DNA of 64,000 nucleotides from Candidatus Cloacimonas acidaminovorans str. Evry (GCF_000146065.2 NC_020449.1:1650654-1714653), one strand, 5' to 3'; shown: positions 23,736-33,081, numbered from the stretch's first letter. Numbers and translations: made by a program. The notes: a model not told the origin generated them from the sequence alone.

Positions 23736-24772
23736 TGCCTGATCTTTTAGCAACTGATACTTACGATTATTACCTGCCCAAAGAATTAATAGCTCAATTT
23801 CCTGCAGAAAAAAGAACCGATTCGCGTTTGATGCAAGTAAAAAGACAAAGCAGAGAAATATACCATCACCGTTTTACCGCTATTCTGGAATTGCTGAAAG
23901 AAGGGGATTTAGTCATCATCAATAGCAGTAAGGTTTTTCCTGCACGCCTTTTTGCCACCAAAGAAACCGGTGCTAAAATAGAAATTTTACTCTTGCATCA
24001 ACTGAACGAAAACACCTGGCAGTGTATAGCCAAACCGGGAAAAAAATTGAAATCCCCTCAATGGCTACATTTTTCCGATAATTTAAGCGGTTATATTAGC
24101 CAGGGAAATAGTGAAGGAATTAGAGAAATTCAATTTACCTGTAAAACCGATTTCTGGGATGAAATTAAGCGTATCGGTCATATTCCTCTGCCACCTTATA
24201 TTGAACGCAGTGATACAATTTTGGATAGTGAAAGATACCAAACCGTTTATGCCAAAGAAAATGGCTCTATTGCTGCTCCTACTGCCGGATTTCATTTTGA
24301 TGCTGAAATTCTAAAGGCATTAAAAAAGAAAGGCGTGCTTTTCAGCGAAGTTATTTTACATATCGGCATTGGAACCTTTCGTCCAGTAAAAACTAAGCGC
24401 ATAACTGACCACAAAATGCATTCCGAACTTGCTACTATACCCGAAATAACTGCTGCTGCTATAAATTTAGCTAAAAAAGAAGGAAGAAGAGTTGTTTGTG
24501 TTGGAACGACCAGTGTGCGCAGTGTAGAAAGCTTTTGGCAGGATGGAGAAATGCAAAGTGGTTCCAAATGGACAGACCTTTTTATTTATCCCGGTTTTAA
24601 TTTTAAGGTTACAGATGCTCTGCTAACCAATTTCCATTTGCCCAAATCTACCCTATTAATGATGATCTCTGCCTTTGGTGGCTGGGAAACAATTAGGAAA
24701 GCTTATAATATTGCTGTTCAAGAAAAATATCGTTTTTTCAGCTATGGCGATGCAATGTTTATTGAGGATTGA
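23732..24772 (+). CDS. queA: S-adenosylmethionine:tRNA ribosyltransferase-isomerase
   Basis: 346 aa with the QueA pattern: YDYYLPKELIAQFPAEKRTD, RLFATKETGAKIEILLL, GHIPLPPYIERSD, RYQTVYAKENGSIAAPTAGF, VILHIGIGTFRPVK, VGTTSVRSVES and TNFHLPKSTLLMMISAFGG. It transfers the ribosyl group of SAM to 7-aminomethyl-7-deazaguanine at the tRNA wobble position in queuosine synthesis. Two ATGs are adjacent (23732 and 23735); translation is presumably coupled to DUF3108. Confidence 0.97.
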   Translation: MMPDLLATDTYDYYLPKELIAQFPAEKRTDSRLMQVKRQSREIYHHRFTAILELLKEGDLVIINSSKVFPARLFATKETGAKIEILLLHQLNENTWQCIAKPGKKLKSPQWLHFSDNLSGYISQGNSEGIREIQFTCKTDFWDEIKRIGHIPLPPYIERSDTILDSERYQTVYAKENGSIAAPTAGFHFDAEILKALKKKGVLFSEVILHIGIGTFRPVKTKRITDHKMHSELATIPEITAAAINLAKKEGRRVVCVGTTSVRSVESFWQDGEMQSGSKWTDLFIYPGFNFKVTDALLTNFHLPKSTLLMMISAFGGWETIRKAYNIAVQEKYRFFSYGDAMFIED

Positions 24773-25486
24773 ATGCGTAATTACTTTTATTATGATATAT
24801 TAGACAACACAATGCGGGAATATAAGTTCTTAAAAGAATTATGTGAAGAACCCCTTTGTGTAAGAGCCGGAGCTCAAAATGAAGGTTTAGGAAGGGCAAA
24901 TCATATCTGGTTATCGCCTTCAGGCGGTTTATGGTTTACTTTTGATTATGAAAATAACAGGTCACTTCCCTCTTTTGCTCTTTACCTGGGTTTCTGTATT
25001 CATCAATGTTTACAATCCCTTTTTGAGCCATTGCAGGGCAAATTGCAGATTAAATGGACTAACGATATTATTTTCTCCAATCGTAAATTAGGAGGTATTC
25101 TCTGTAATTATCAGCCGGCTAAAAGAACTTATATTGCAGGAATCGGCTTAAATACCAATAACGAAATTGATGCGGAACTGGGTAAATTCGGAGCTATTTC
25201 TCTTAAAGATATTTTGGGTTTTGAGGTCTCCAATGATGAACTTTGCCGTTTAATTATTAAATCCGTTGAAGACAACTGCCGGTTTATGGAAAATAAAAAA
25301 ACCTATATTGATTATTGCAATGCACATCTTTTTGGAAAAGGACGCTTTGCCTTACTGGAAATGGGGGGAATTAACATTGAAGCGGAAATTATTGAAATTG
25401 ACAACAATGGTGCTTTATCCATCAGAAATGAGAAGGGAGAATTGATTGCTATGCATACCGGTTCCATTCTTCAATTTCTGGATTGA
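24773..25486 (+). CDS. birA: Biotin-[acetyl-CoA-carboxylase] ligase, catalytic domain only
   Basis: 237 aa. It shows the ligase pattern: AQNEGLGRANHIWLSPSGGL (variant of the GRGR biotinyl-AMP loop), IKWTNDIIFSNRKLGGILC (KWxND) and YIAGIGLNTNN. The C-terminal SH3-like part is present (MGGINIEAEIIEID, LIAMHTGSIL). There is no N-terminal helix-turn-helix, so it is not a BirA-type repressor. The biotinyl loop is GLGR rather than GRGR, which is worth noting but does not exclude activity. The ATG directly follows the queA TGA. Confidence 0.88.
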   Translation: MRNYFYYDILDNTMREYKFLKELCEEPLCVRAGAQNEGLGRANHIWLSPSGGLWFTFDYENNRSLPSFALYLGFCIHQCLQSLFEPLQGKLQIKWTNDIIFSNRKLGGILCNYQPAKRTYIAGIGLNTNNEIDAELGKFGAISLKDILGFEVSNDELCRLIIKSVEDNCRFMENKKTYIDYCNAHLFGKGRFALLEMGGINIEAEIIEIDNNGALSIRNEKGELIAMHTGSILQFLD

Positions 25487-25549
25487 AACATATTTTTTCT
25501 TTGTCACGCGCATAAAAATCGTTTTGCTATAAGCCAAAAACGGTTTTGC

Positions 25550-25555
25550 TTGACA
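25550..25555 (+). promoter_or_regulatory. TTGACA box before the TPR lipoprotein gene
   Basis: GGTTTTGCTTGACAG at about 25542-25556, 69 nt before the ATG. Nearly the same word, TTTTGCTTGACAG, precedes the gene at 57492. No -10 at 17 nt is convincing. Confidence 0.4.
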
Positions 25556-25618
25556 GATACACTCTTTGGAAAAGTTGGTTAAACAAAATTATTTTGATCT
25601 CTATACTCTGGAGGAAAA

Positions 25619-27277
25619 ATGAACAAATGGATACTGATAGCGTTAACGGCTGTGCTTATTCTCTTTGGCTGCACAGCAAATCGCACAGTCCCTAAAAATG
25701 AAGAGACCGAACCTTATACGGGAATTGTGACTAAAGTAGCTATTTTACCCCTTAAAACTATGGATTCTTCAAGCCGTAACATCCAAAAGATATTAACTGT
25801 CCGTGACTTTGATTATGTTTTTACAAAATTCCCCCAATATTCTCTTTTGAATATGGAAGAGGTAGCTAAACAATTCAAAATGTCCGGTTATAAAGATGTG
25901 GAAGACCTGGAAATTGAAGAAATGAAAGAATTATCTGAAATGATTGGCTGTGATATCCTCGTTATGGGTAGTATAAATAGTATTCGGAGTGATGAATTTG
26001 CTTTGTCAATGCGCTTTTTCAGCTTTAAAACCGAAGAACTTACCCCGCTTGATTTTAAGGTTACTAACGCCCGGGAACAACGCTGGAAAACCTTGGAAAC
26101 CACTTTTATTGCCAAACTGGATGATGTTGTGTCCAACGAAGTGAATAAAATTTATAATATCGCTCTCAATAATTATGCCAATGGCAATTATGCAGAAGCG
26201 GAAAAAAATCTCGTCTTCGCTTTAGGTCTTAATCCCGATCTCAAAGATGCCTACTATTATCTTGGTTCCGTTTATTATAAACAGGGAAAATTGGAACAGG
26301 CAATTCAAAATCTGGAATTAAATCTGGAAAAAAATCCCCAACATACTCAAACCCTTGCCATTCTGATTGATATTTACGAAAAAACCAATCAGACCAATAA
26401 ACGCTTAAATGCTATGGAAAAACTTGCTACCATAAATGAAAACGAAGAATTGTGGCTAACTATAGCTAATTTGTATTCGGAACAAAATAATATTGCCAAA
26501 GCGGAAGAAGCTTTACAAAAAGCTCTGGAACTAAACCCTAATTATATTGAAGCAAAAACGCGTTTGGCTTTTCTTTTGTATGATCACAACCGTTTTGAAG
26601 AAGCAATCCCTTATCTGGAAGCCATATTTGATAAATATCCGGAAAATGAACTTGTTTCTACGCGTTTAGCCAATGCCTATCAGAAAGCTAATCGTCTGGA
26701 TGATGCCATTGCTAAATATGAAAATACGATCAAAAATAATCCTCAAAACACTATGGCATATTTAAGTGCTGTGAATCTATATCGTCTAAAGGCAACCCAA
26801 ACATCCGATCCAGCAGCAGTTGCTGCTATCAATAAAAACGCTATTGATATCTTAAATGCCTTGATTACCAATCAACCCAATAACGCTATTGCCTATATGA
26901 ATATGGCGGCAATCTATTTAAGCCAAAATAAATTACAGGAAGCCGAATTATACGCTAATAAGGCCTTACAAAACGACCCAACCCTATATCTGCCCTATAT
27001 TTATCTTGCTACTATTAGTCAAAGCAAGGGAACTAACGATTATAACAATTTCATTGATCTGGAAAAACAAGCTACTAAAGCCGTAGGTAAAAAAGCTAAA
27101 ACCTTAAAAACCCAACGCGATAACGCCAGAAATTCCGCTGTTAATAATTTCCGTAAAGCCCTAGAATATCTCAATAATGCCAAAGCACGAACTACTGATG
27201 AACATGCTATTGCCGATATCAATAATCGTATTGCCAGAGTTAATCAGCTCATAAATCAAGCAACAGCTACTTATTAA
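25619..27277 (+). CDS. TPR-repeat lipoprotein
   Basis: 552 aa. Lipoprotein signal MNKWILIALTAVLILFGC (lipobox LFGC). Residues about 35-175 form an N-terminal alpha/beta domain (VTKVAILPLKTMD; CDILVMGSINSIRSDEFALSM) recalling the CsgG/FlgO-type or TolB N-terminal fold. From about 180 at least eight TPR units follow (YANGNYAEAEKNLVFALGLN, YYLGSVYYKQGKLEQAIQNL, AKAEEALQKALELNPNYIEA and so on). GGAGG precedes the ATG by 5 nt. It is monocistronic, ending in the hairpin at 27313-27351. Probably a periplasm-facing scaffold; partner unknown. Confidence 0.88.
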   Translation: MNKWILIALTAVLILFGCTANRTVPKNEETEPYTGIVTKVAILPLKTMDSSSRNIQKILTVRDFDYVFTKFPQYSLLNMEEVAKQFKMSGYKDVEDLEIEEMKELSEMIGCDILVMGSINSIRSDEFALSMRFFSFKTEELTPLDFKVTNAREQRWKTLETTFIAKLDDVVSNEVNKIYNIALNNYANGNYAEAEKNLVFALGLNPDLKDAYYYLGSVYYKQGKLEQAIQNLELNLEKNPQHTQTLAILIDIYEKTNQTNKRLNAMEKLATINENEELWLTIANLYSEQNNIAKAEEALQKALELNPNYIEAKTRLAFLLYDHNRFEEAIPYLEAIFDKYPENELVSTRLANAYQKANRLDDAIAKYENTIKNNPQNTMAYLSAVNLYRLKATQTSDPAAVAAINKNAIDILNALITNQPNNAIAYMNMAAIYLSQNKLQEAELYANKALQNDPTLYLPYIYLATISQSKGTNDYNNFIDLEKQATKAVGKKAKTLKTQRDNARNSAVNNFRKALEYLNNAKARTTDEHAIADINNRIARVNQLINQATATY

Positions 27278-27312
27278 TCCCAATAATGCAGTTGAGATAT
27301 TAGCAGGTTGGC

Positions 27313-27351
27313 AGGTTAGCGAGTAAATAGGTAAAAATTACTCGCTAACCT
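27313..27351 (+). terminator. Terminator hairpin between convergent genes
   Basis: A perfect 14-bp stem (AGGTTAGCGAGTAA / TTACTCGCTAACCT) with an 11-nt loop, followed on the plus strand by TTTTC. It lies 36 nt after the TPR gene and 20 nt beyond the end of the convergent gene at 27371, so it may serve both. Confidence 0.7.
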
Positions 27352-27370
27352 TTTCACCTATTAACCTTCT

Positions 27371-27817
27371 TTACAAAGTTCTATCCAGCAGTTCCCAGTC
27401 CGTTACTGGGGGCAGTAAACCCGCTTCTACAGCTCTTTTAACACTGATGCAAGGTAGATCATTTTCGTATATGTAATCCCGGGTAATAGTTTTGAGATCT
27501 ATTTCCGGATACGATTTTGCCAGTTGATGCATCATCTTCAAATAGAGATTCACCCAGGAATATACCTCTTTTTCGGCATTTTCCGGTAAGCCGTTATAGC
27601 GCATTACATAGAGCCGAAGGTCATCTTTAAAGCCGGTTGAGGGCTGTAACGAATGCAGATTTGCCGTTATTGAACCCATTTTATGATGATTTTCCACCAA
27701 TTTTGGCGAGATATTCTTCCGGGCATAAACTCTGCCCATTCGCCGATTGTAACAGAATACAAGGCCATCTGCCTTGCCTGTGTAACCCGCTAAGCCGTAT
27801 TGAAATTTTACTTTCAT
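27371..27817 (-). CDS. Protein of unknown function, MKV(N/K)F-x-YG family (paralogue of 10048-10500)
   Basis: 148 aa starting MKVKFQYGLAGYTGKADGLV. It shares with the 150-aa protein MKVxFxYG, the basic strand RVYARKNISPKL, the YxW/KMM-AK helix (VNLYLKMMHQLAKSYPEIDL) and the AVEAG end, and is otherwise diverged. It has no signal peptide or membrane segment and no 54-aa partner gene downstream. AAGGAGAAAGAAA precedes the ATG. A TCCGTAAC palindrome lies upstream at 27955, beyond the shared element at 27873. Family unknown to me. Confidence 0.85.
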   Translation of the reverse strand: MKVKFQYGLAGYTGKADGLVFCYNRRMGRVYARKNISPKLVENHHKMGSITANLHSLQPSTGFKDDLRLYVMRYNGLPENAEKEVYSWVNLYLKMMHQLAKSYPEIDLKTITRDYIYENDLPCISVKRAVEAGLLPPVTDWELLDRTL

Positions 27818-27872
27818 TTTCTTTCTCCTTATTTTGTCCTTCTATAATATATACGCCGGAAAAAAATGCGAA

Positions 27873-27887
27873 GTGGTGACAAAAATG
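27873..27887 (-). promoter_or_regulatory. Shared upstream element (GTGGTGACAAAAATG) before the 148-aa paralogue
   Basis: A 15-mer identical to 10562-10576. Looser GGACAAA words follow at about 27904 and 27928. Minus-strand TATATATTATAG (27842-27853) lies between the element and the gene. Confidence 0.65.
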
Positions 27888-27954
27888 CCAAAAAACTTTC
27901 ATCCGGACAAAAATAATTTTTATTTGAAGGACAAATCCTGCTCTCTGTAGCCAG

Positions 27955-28034
27955 TTATAACCAAGTAACAACCAAGTAACAACTCCGTAACGAGACAACG
28001 GAAGTGTTACGGAAGTGTTACGGAGTCGTTACTT
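27955..28034. repeat. Iterated palindromic repeat, TCCGTAAC family, copy 2
   Basis: Reads GTAACAACTCCGTAACGAGA followed by GTTACGGAAGTGTTACGGA and GTCGTTAC; almost the reverse complement of copy 1 at 1649. Confidence 0.82.
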
Positions 28035-28321
28035 AATTGACTATGTAACAAACAATTAATGAAGGTTGAAAAATGATAAATTGGAAAATTGAGTATTCAG
28101 AATTGAGAATTGAAAATAGTTGAAAAGGTTGAGATCTTTAAAAGCCCGATGGGCAACACAATGATAGCGATGGGTGCATAAGCCCCTCGGAAAATAAGGT
28201 TTAGAAGGTTGAGAATGTTTAGAGGGTTTAGATACATTAAAGCCCCTGAGGGCAATTCTCAATTTTCACTCCTCAATTTACAATTTGCAATTCTCACCTG
28301 ATATCCTTATAAAATTCATTT
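28035..28321. repeat. Gap with one complete 99-bp-type unit (28138-28252)
   Basis: AAAAGCCCGATGGGC, ACAATGATAGCGATGGGTGC, AAGCCCCTCGG, the GGTTTAGAAGGTTGAGA 9-mers and AGCCCCTGAGGGC follow in the order of the array at 16067. The flanking AT-rich words (AATTGAGTATTCAGAATTGA) are low complexity. No gene is seen. Confidence 0.75.
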
Positions 28322-29041
28322 TTATTCTTCTAGTGCTTGAGAAATTTGTGAATGCAAATGGGTGGAGAGTTTCTGTTTATCTTTGTATATATCATCCGTA
28401 GGTTTAATAGGAGGCAATATTTTTAAATAAACAGTAGCAGGATGGATTCTTTTATCAATTTCATAAATTCGCCAGCTACCTTTTATAGCTAAAGGAACAA
28501 TTGTCGCTTCTGCCATAATGGGCAATTTTAAGCTTCCCAAATGAAAATTGCCAATTTTGTCGCTTCTGCTGCGTGTTCCTTCCGGAAAAATAACCATTGG
28601 ATTCCCTTTTTTGATTAGTTCTGCGCTTTTTTGAAAGGTCTGAATTGCCTTACGAGGATTTCTGCGGTCAATAAAAGTGCAAGGTATTTCTCTCATCCAT
28701 TGACTCAATACAGGAATTCTGAAAAGTTCCCTCTTAGCCACAAAGCCGGTATGAACTCCTAAAAACCCAAGAATGACAGGAATATCAAACAAACCTTGAT
28801 GGTTACTGACAAAACATATATTTACACTGGAAGGCAGATTTTCCTTACCTGTTACCACAACCTTGCTGCCGGTAGAAAGCACAACCATTTTTGCCCAAAA
28901 CCTGGCTATTGTCTGTAAAATGTGTCTGGAAACCTTGCGCGGTAAAAAAAGTTTCAGGATAAGATAGATAAAATAAATCATAAAGTAGACAAGAAAAGAA
29001 AGACAAAAGAGAATTTCCCAAAGGAGGGATATGATTTTCAT
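28322..29041 (-). CDS. plsC: 1-acyl-sn-glycerol-3-phosphate acyltransferase
   Basis: 239 aa. An N-terminal hydrophobic segment (LLWEILFCLSFLVYFMIYFI) anchors it in the membrane. The catalytic VSNHQGLFDIPVIL (NHxxxxD) and VIFPEGTRSRS motifs, and VAKRELFRIPVL, are those of PlsC-type acyltransferases making phosphatidic acid. No good Shine-Dalgarno is visible before the ATG at 29041, and it is a single gene unit. Confidence 0.93.
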   Translation of the reverse strand: MKIISLLWEILFCLSFLVYFMIYFIYLILKLFLPRKVSRHILQTIARFWAKMVVLSTGSKVVVTGKENLPSSVNICFVSNHQGLFDIPVILGFLGVHTGFVAKRELFRIPVLSQWMREIPCTFIDRRNPRKAIQTFQKSAELIKKGNPMVIFPEGTRSRSDKIGNFHLGSLKLPIMAEATIVPLAIKGSWRIYEIDKRIHPATVYLKILPPIKPTDDIYKDKQKLSTHLHSQISQALEE

Positions 29042-29158
29042 ATTGAGAATGAAGTTAACTGAATTTTATGGATTCCTGCTTTCGTAGGAAGGACAAAGCT
29101 CTCAGGAAGGACAAGAAACTCTTCATTAAAAAAATGATATGATTTCATAGTAATTTGT

Positions 29159-30604
29159 TTAATAACTAAGGGTTACCCACTCTTCATAAATTTCTTTCAG
29201 GGAAGTTACCCAACCCTGTTTCTTAAGAGCATAATCAATAATATGCCAATACAATTTACCCCACATTGGATAATCAATCGGATCAAAAGTAGTATTATGC
29301 CACAATAGAGAAAGATGTGATTGATATTGTTCCGCGGTATCTATTAATCTTTTCAAAGCACGTTTAGCAGAAACATAGCTTAAATTCATTGCTTTTGGGG
29401 AAAAAAGAGTTGTATCCATCACAATAAGAGGAATTTCCAAAACGCGAAAAGGTCTGTTTTCGGCTATATTAAACGGATAGAAAGGAAATGAAATACCAGC
29501 ACGAAAACCTATATGTTCCCAATAACCCAAAGTGGAATCATACTTTATTCCCGCCTCTTCCAAAATGGAAAAACTCTGCTGATAATTAAAATGGAGATAA
29601 TGAGTCCTGAAGCCGGTCGGATTAAATCCCAGGTCTCTCAAATTTGCCAATTCTTCAGCTAAAACCAAAGGATCAAATGCTGATTGGGGACTGCCATGTA
29701 AGCCAACATCCTGCTGACCCAGTAAATCCATTATCTGAACCCTTGCCTTCACATCGTTGATATAATTCTGACGCTTATCCGGAAAATCTTTACGTGCCAA
29801 TAAAAACCAGGTGGAACGGACATCCTTTTCGTTTTCGCGGCGTGTCATAGAACGCATTGTCTTCCAGGGATTATAGATAAGATTTTTATGCAAAAGATGA
29901 CCCGTAATTTTATAGAGCGAATTGAAAGGTCTTTTGATAAAAGTCCGCAGGTTATATTTAAAAACATCCAATTTGGCAGAACCGCTCCAATAATCCCAAT
30001 AATCAATATCATGAGAAAGGGACACGGCAAAACGCTTTTTTTCAGCCCAGCTGATTTCTCTGATAAACTGTGGACAATAAATTTCCATAGCATAAAGCAA
30101 CATTTGACAATAGACATCCACAACCGGTGTTTCCGTAAAATCCCAACGGTATTGCAAGCTTTGTTTATAGTCAATCCTTCCCTGTGTTTGTCCATAATAA
30201 GCCAGGATATATTCATGCCAGCAGGTTAAAAAATAAAACCCGCTGGCAATTATATCCTTACGAAAGCAACAGGTCTCTTCGGTAAAAGAAAAGATAGCTC
30301 CGCTACAGGAAAAGAGAAAAGGAATCGGCTCGTTGCGAAACTTGCAAAAATCCACTTTCTCCAGAGGGTATAATTCCCTCTTTTCAAAGAATTCAGCTGT
30401 TTCCGGCTGAAAATAAATTTTCAACGGATAATCAAATTTTCCTGGTAATCCGTAATATAGATGCGTGCCTTCATAGTGCTTACCATAAAGAAAGGTAGGA
30501 TTCAAACGCAAAATATAACAATAAGTGCGGAGAACAAACTCCGCTTTCGGTAAATACTTTTCCGGCAGATTCAAGAGAATATTAATATTGGGATAGCGTT
30601 CCAA
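29159..30604 (-). CDS. Polysaccharide deacetylase-like protein with N-terminal extension (DUF7033-type)
   Basis: 481 aa. After about 190 residues of an N-terminal domain (WHEYILAYYGQTQGRIDY), the NodB-like part starts with FAVSLSHDIDYWDYW (acidic pair in HDID), has DVGLHGSPQSAF (HGS), PTGFRTHYLHFN and LSLLWHNTTFD. The motifs are a variant of the deacetylase set and resemble the polysaccharide deacetylase-like family of Bacteroidota. The start is TTG (30602-30604), with AAGGA about 10 nt upstream inside the lon 3' end; no in-frame ATG is nearby. It follows lon by 2 nt. Confidence 0.72.
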   Translation of the reverse strand: MERYPNINILLNLPEKYLPKAEFVLRTYCYILRLNPTFLYGKHYEGTHLYYGLPGKFDYPLKIYFQPETAEFFEKRELYPLEKVDFCKFRNEPIPFLFSCSGAIFSFTEETCCFRKDIIASGFYFLTCWHEYILAYYGQTQGRIDYKQSLQYRWDFTETPVVDVYCQMLLYAMEIYCPQFIREISWAEKKRFAVSLSHDIDYWDYWSGSAKLDVFKYNLRTFIKRPFNSLYKITGHLLHKNLIYNPWKTMRSMTRRENEKDVRSTWFLLARKDFPDKRQNYINDVKARVQIMDLLGQQDVGLHGSPQSAFDPLVLAEELANLRDLGFNPTGFRTHYLHFNYQQSFSILEEAGIKYDSTLGYWEHIGFRAGISFPFYPFNIAENRPFRVLEIPLIVMDTTLFSPKAMNLSYVSAKRALKRLIDTAEQYQSHLSLLWHNTTFDPIDYPMWGKLYWHIIDYALKKQGWVTSLKEIYEEWVTLSY

Positions 30605-30606
30605 AA

Positions 30607-32967
30607 TTAGGCAATCCTTCTCTGTTTCGGTTTCTGTTCAACTGTTTCCGTATTGGGAATAAGCAATATTCTGATTGCCTCTTGAATTTCCTGCACATAA
30701 GTTATTTCCATTCCTGCCAAAATGTCTGCAGGAAAATCGGACAGGGTCTCGCGATTTTCTTCCGGAATCACCACGCGTTTAATTCCTGCTCTTTTTGCCG
30801 CCAAAAGTTTTTCTTTCAAGCCACCGATGGCTAAAACCTTTCCCTCTAAAGTGATTTCACCTGTCATAGCTATATCGTGGCGCACTTTTTGTCCCGTAAA
30901 AAGTGAAGCTAAAGCTACCGTAAGAGTTAAACCAGCTGAAGGTCCATCCTTAGGCACAGCTCCGGAAGGAAAATGAATATGGATATCACTTGTTTCAAAA
31001 AGTTTAGGGGGAATAATAAAAACGCTGTGATTAGCTTTCAGATAGCTAACTGCAATGCGTGCCGATTCTTTCATCACTTCACCCAAAAGTCCCGTTAAAA
31101 TTATATTTCCTTTTCCCGGCATACGCAAGGTCTCACAGAAAAGGATTTCACCCCCATAACCTGTCCAGGCGAGGCCTGTAGCCACTCCTATTTCGGGTTT
31201 TCGATTTGCCATTTCCAAAGTTAATTTACGCGGACCTAAGTATTTGGCAATATCCTCCGCTTTAATTATCCATTTCTGATGTGTTCCCATAGCTACTTCT
31301 TTAGCTATTTTGCGGGAGATTGAGCCGATTCTTCTTTGTAAATTCCGCACTCCCGCTTCCCGGACATAATAACGAATAATTTCTTGCAGAGCTGCTTTGG
31401 TAAAAGTTATTTTTTCTTTTGCCAAACCGTTATTTTCCTTTTCCCGAGGAATCAGAAAGTGCTTGGCAATTTCAATTTTATCGTTTTCCAGATAGCTGGT
31501 AAATTCAATTATCTCCATTCTGTCTCTTAAGGCGGGAGGAACTGTATCCAAGGTATTGGCAGTGGTAATAAACAGCACTTCCGAAAGATCAAAAGGCAGA
31601 TTGATATAGTTATCCACAAAGCTGTTATTTTGTTCCGGATCAAGAACTTCCAATAAAGCGGAAGAAGGATCACCTCTAAAATCCCTGCCAACCTTATCAA
31701 TTTCATCCAGCATAAAAACAGGATTGGCAGTTCCCTGACGCTTGATTTCCATTATTATTTTACCTGGCATAGCGCCAATATAGGTTCTGCGGTGACCGCG
31801 AATTTCTGCTTCATCATGAATTCCGCCTAAGGACATCCGTATAAACTTGCGGGAAAGAGCTCTGGCAACTGATTTGCCAATAGAGGTCTTTCCTGTTCCT
31901 GGAGGACCTACAAAACAAAGAATAGGTCCTTTTAAGTTGCCTTTCAATTTCTTTACGGCAATGAATTCCAGGATACGTTCTTTAGCTTCTTTCAAGCCGT
32001 AATGGTCTTTTTCCAGAATGCGTTCAATCTTTTTCAAATCTAAACGGTCTTTGCTATACTCTCTCCAAGGCAGATTAACAATCCAATCCAGATAATTTCT
32101 TACTACGCTGTATTCGCTGGAAACAGGTTGCATAGTGGCAAGACGCTCTAATTCTTCCAATGCAGTTTCTTTCACATAGTCCGGAAGGTTTTTCTGTTCA
32201 ATAAGTTCCTGCCATTTCATAATTTCTTTGCTAACTTCATCTGTTTCACCCAATTCTCTGCGAATGGCATCCATTTGTTCTCGTAAATAATAACGACGCT
32301 GGTCTTCATTCATTTCCAGTTGAATATTGCTGCGGATATGATTTTCCACCTTCATTTGTTTAATCAGCTCCGCCAAACAATTGTTTAAATAACGGAAACG
32401 CTGTTTGAGGTCAATTGTCTCCAATATTTTTTGGCGGTCAGAAATAGGCAGGTCTATATTTCCGGCAATAATATCAGCCACTCTTCCTGCCTGTTTTATA
32501 TTACTAAGCCCGGTAATCATTTCCCGGTTGAGAATGTTGCTTTCCTGAGCTATTTTTTCCAGCAATTCTAAAGCTACGGTTCTGTATGCCTGAATTTCGG
32601 TATCTTCTTCAAATTGTTCCGGAATTGCTTCTACATCAACCATTATAAAAGGATTTTTTTGCACAATTTTTTGCAGTTTAATGCGGGTTGAACCCTGCAG
32701 GAGCATACTGATTGAACCATCCTGATTACGCAGCATACGTAAAATAGTAACTGCTGTGCCAAAATTAGCCAATTCGGTTATGCCTGTATCGTCTTTTTCC
32801 TGGTCAAGGAAAAAAGCCATCAATTTATCGTTAGCCAGTGCATAATCAATCACCAGCTTTGATTCTTCATCCGAAACTACCAATGGCATAAGCAAGTAGG
32901 GAAACATCACTACATTGCTCATATGCAGAACCGGTAAAGTTCGGGGTATTTTAGTCGTGTAATTCAC
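30607..32967 (-). CDS. lon: ATP-dependent protease Lon
   Basis: 786 aa. An N-terminal substrate domain (LPVLHMSNVVMFPYLLMPLV), coiled-coil, AAA+ module (Walker A GPPGTGKTSIGKSV, Walker B VFMLDEIDKVG) and a C-terminal protease domain with the catalytic Ser in PKDGPSAGLTLT and Lys in GLKEKLLAAKRAG. Length matches bacterial LonA. The start is GTG at 32965-32967, placed 5 nt after AGGAG. It degrades misfolded and regulatory proteins in the cytoplasm. A short leader lies upstream, with no recognisable heat-shock promoter. Confidence 0.97.
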   Translation of the reverse strand: MNYTTKIPRTLPVLHMSNVVMFPYLLMPLVVSDEESKLVIDYALANDKLMAFFLDQEKDDTGITELANFGTAVTILRMLRNQDGSISMLLQGSTRIKLQKIVQKNPFIMVDVEAIPEQFEEDTEIQAYRTVALELLEKIAQESNILNREMITGLSNIKQAGRVADIIAGNIDLPISDRQKILETIDLKQRFRYLNNCLAELIKQMKVENHIRSNIQLEMNEDQRRYYLREQMDAIRRELGETDEVSKEIMKWQELIEQKNLPDYVKETALEELERLATMQPVSSEYSVVRNYLDWIVNLPWREYSKDRLDLKKIERILEKDHYGLKEAKERILEFIAVKKLKGNLKGPILCFVGPPGTGKTSIGKSVARALSRKFIRMSLGGIHDEAEIRGHRRTYIGAMPGKIIMEIKRQGTANPVFMLDEIDKVGRDFRGDPSSALLEVLDPEQNNSFVDNYINLPFDLSEVLFITTANTLDTVPPALRDRMEIIEFTSYLENDKIEIAKHFLIPREKENNGLAKEKITFTKAALQEIIRYYVREAGVRNLQRRIGSISRKIAKEVAMGTHQKWIIKAEDIAKYLGPRKLTLEMANRKPEIGVATGLAWTGYGGEILFCETLRMPGKGNIILTGLLGEVMKESARIAVSYLKANHSVFIIPPKLFETSDIHIHFPSGAVPKDGPSAGLTLTVALASLFTGQKVRHDIAMTGEITLEGKVLAIGGLKEKLLAAKRAGIKRVVIPEENRETLSDFPADILAGMEITYVQEIQEAIRILLIPNTETVEQKPKQRRIA

Positions 32968-33081
32968 TTCATCTCCTAATGATTATTTAATTTTAGTGTT
33001 TGCGAAAAAGATACAAATTCACATTCATTCTTTTCAACTATATAATAATCAATTCACAGCAATAAGCAAATTTCAGAAATA

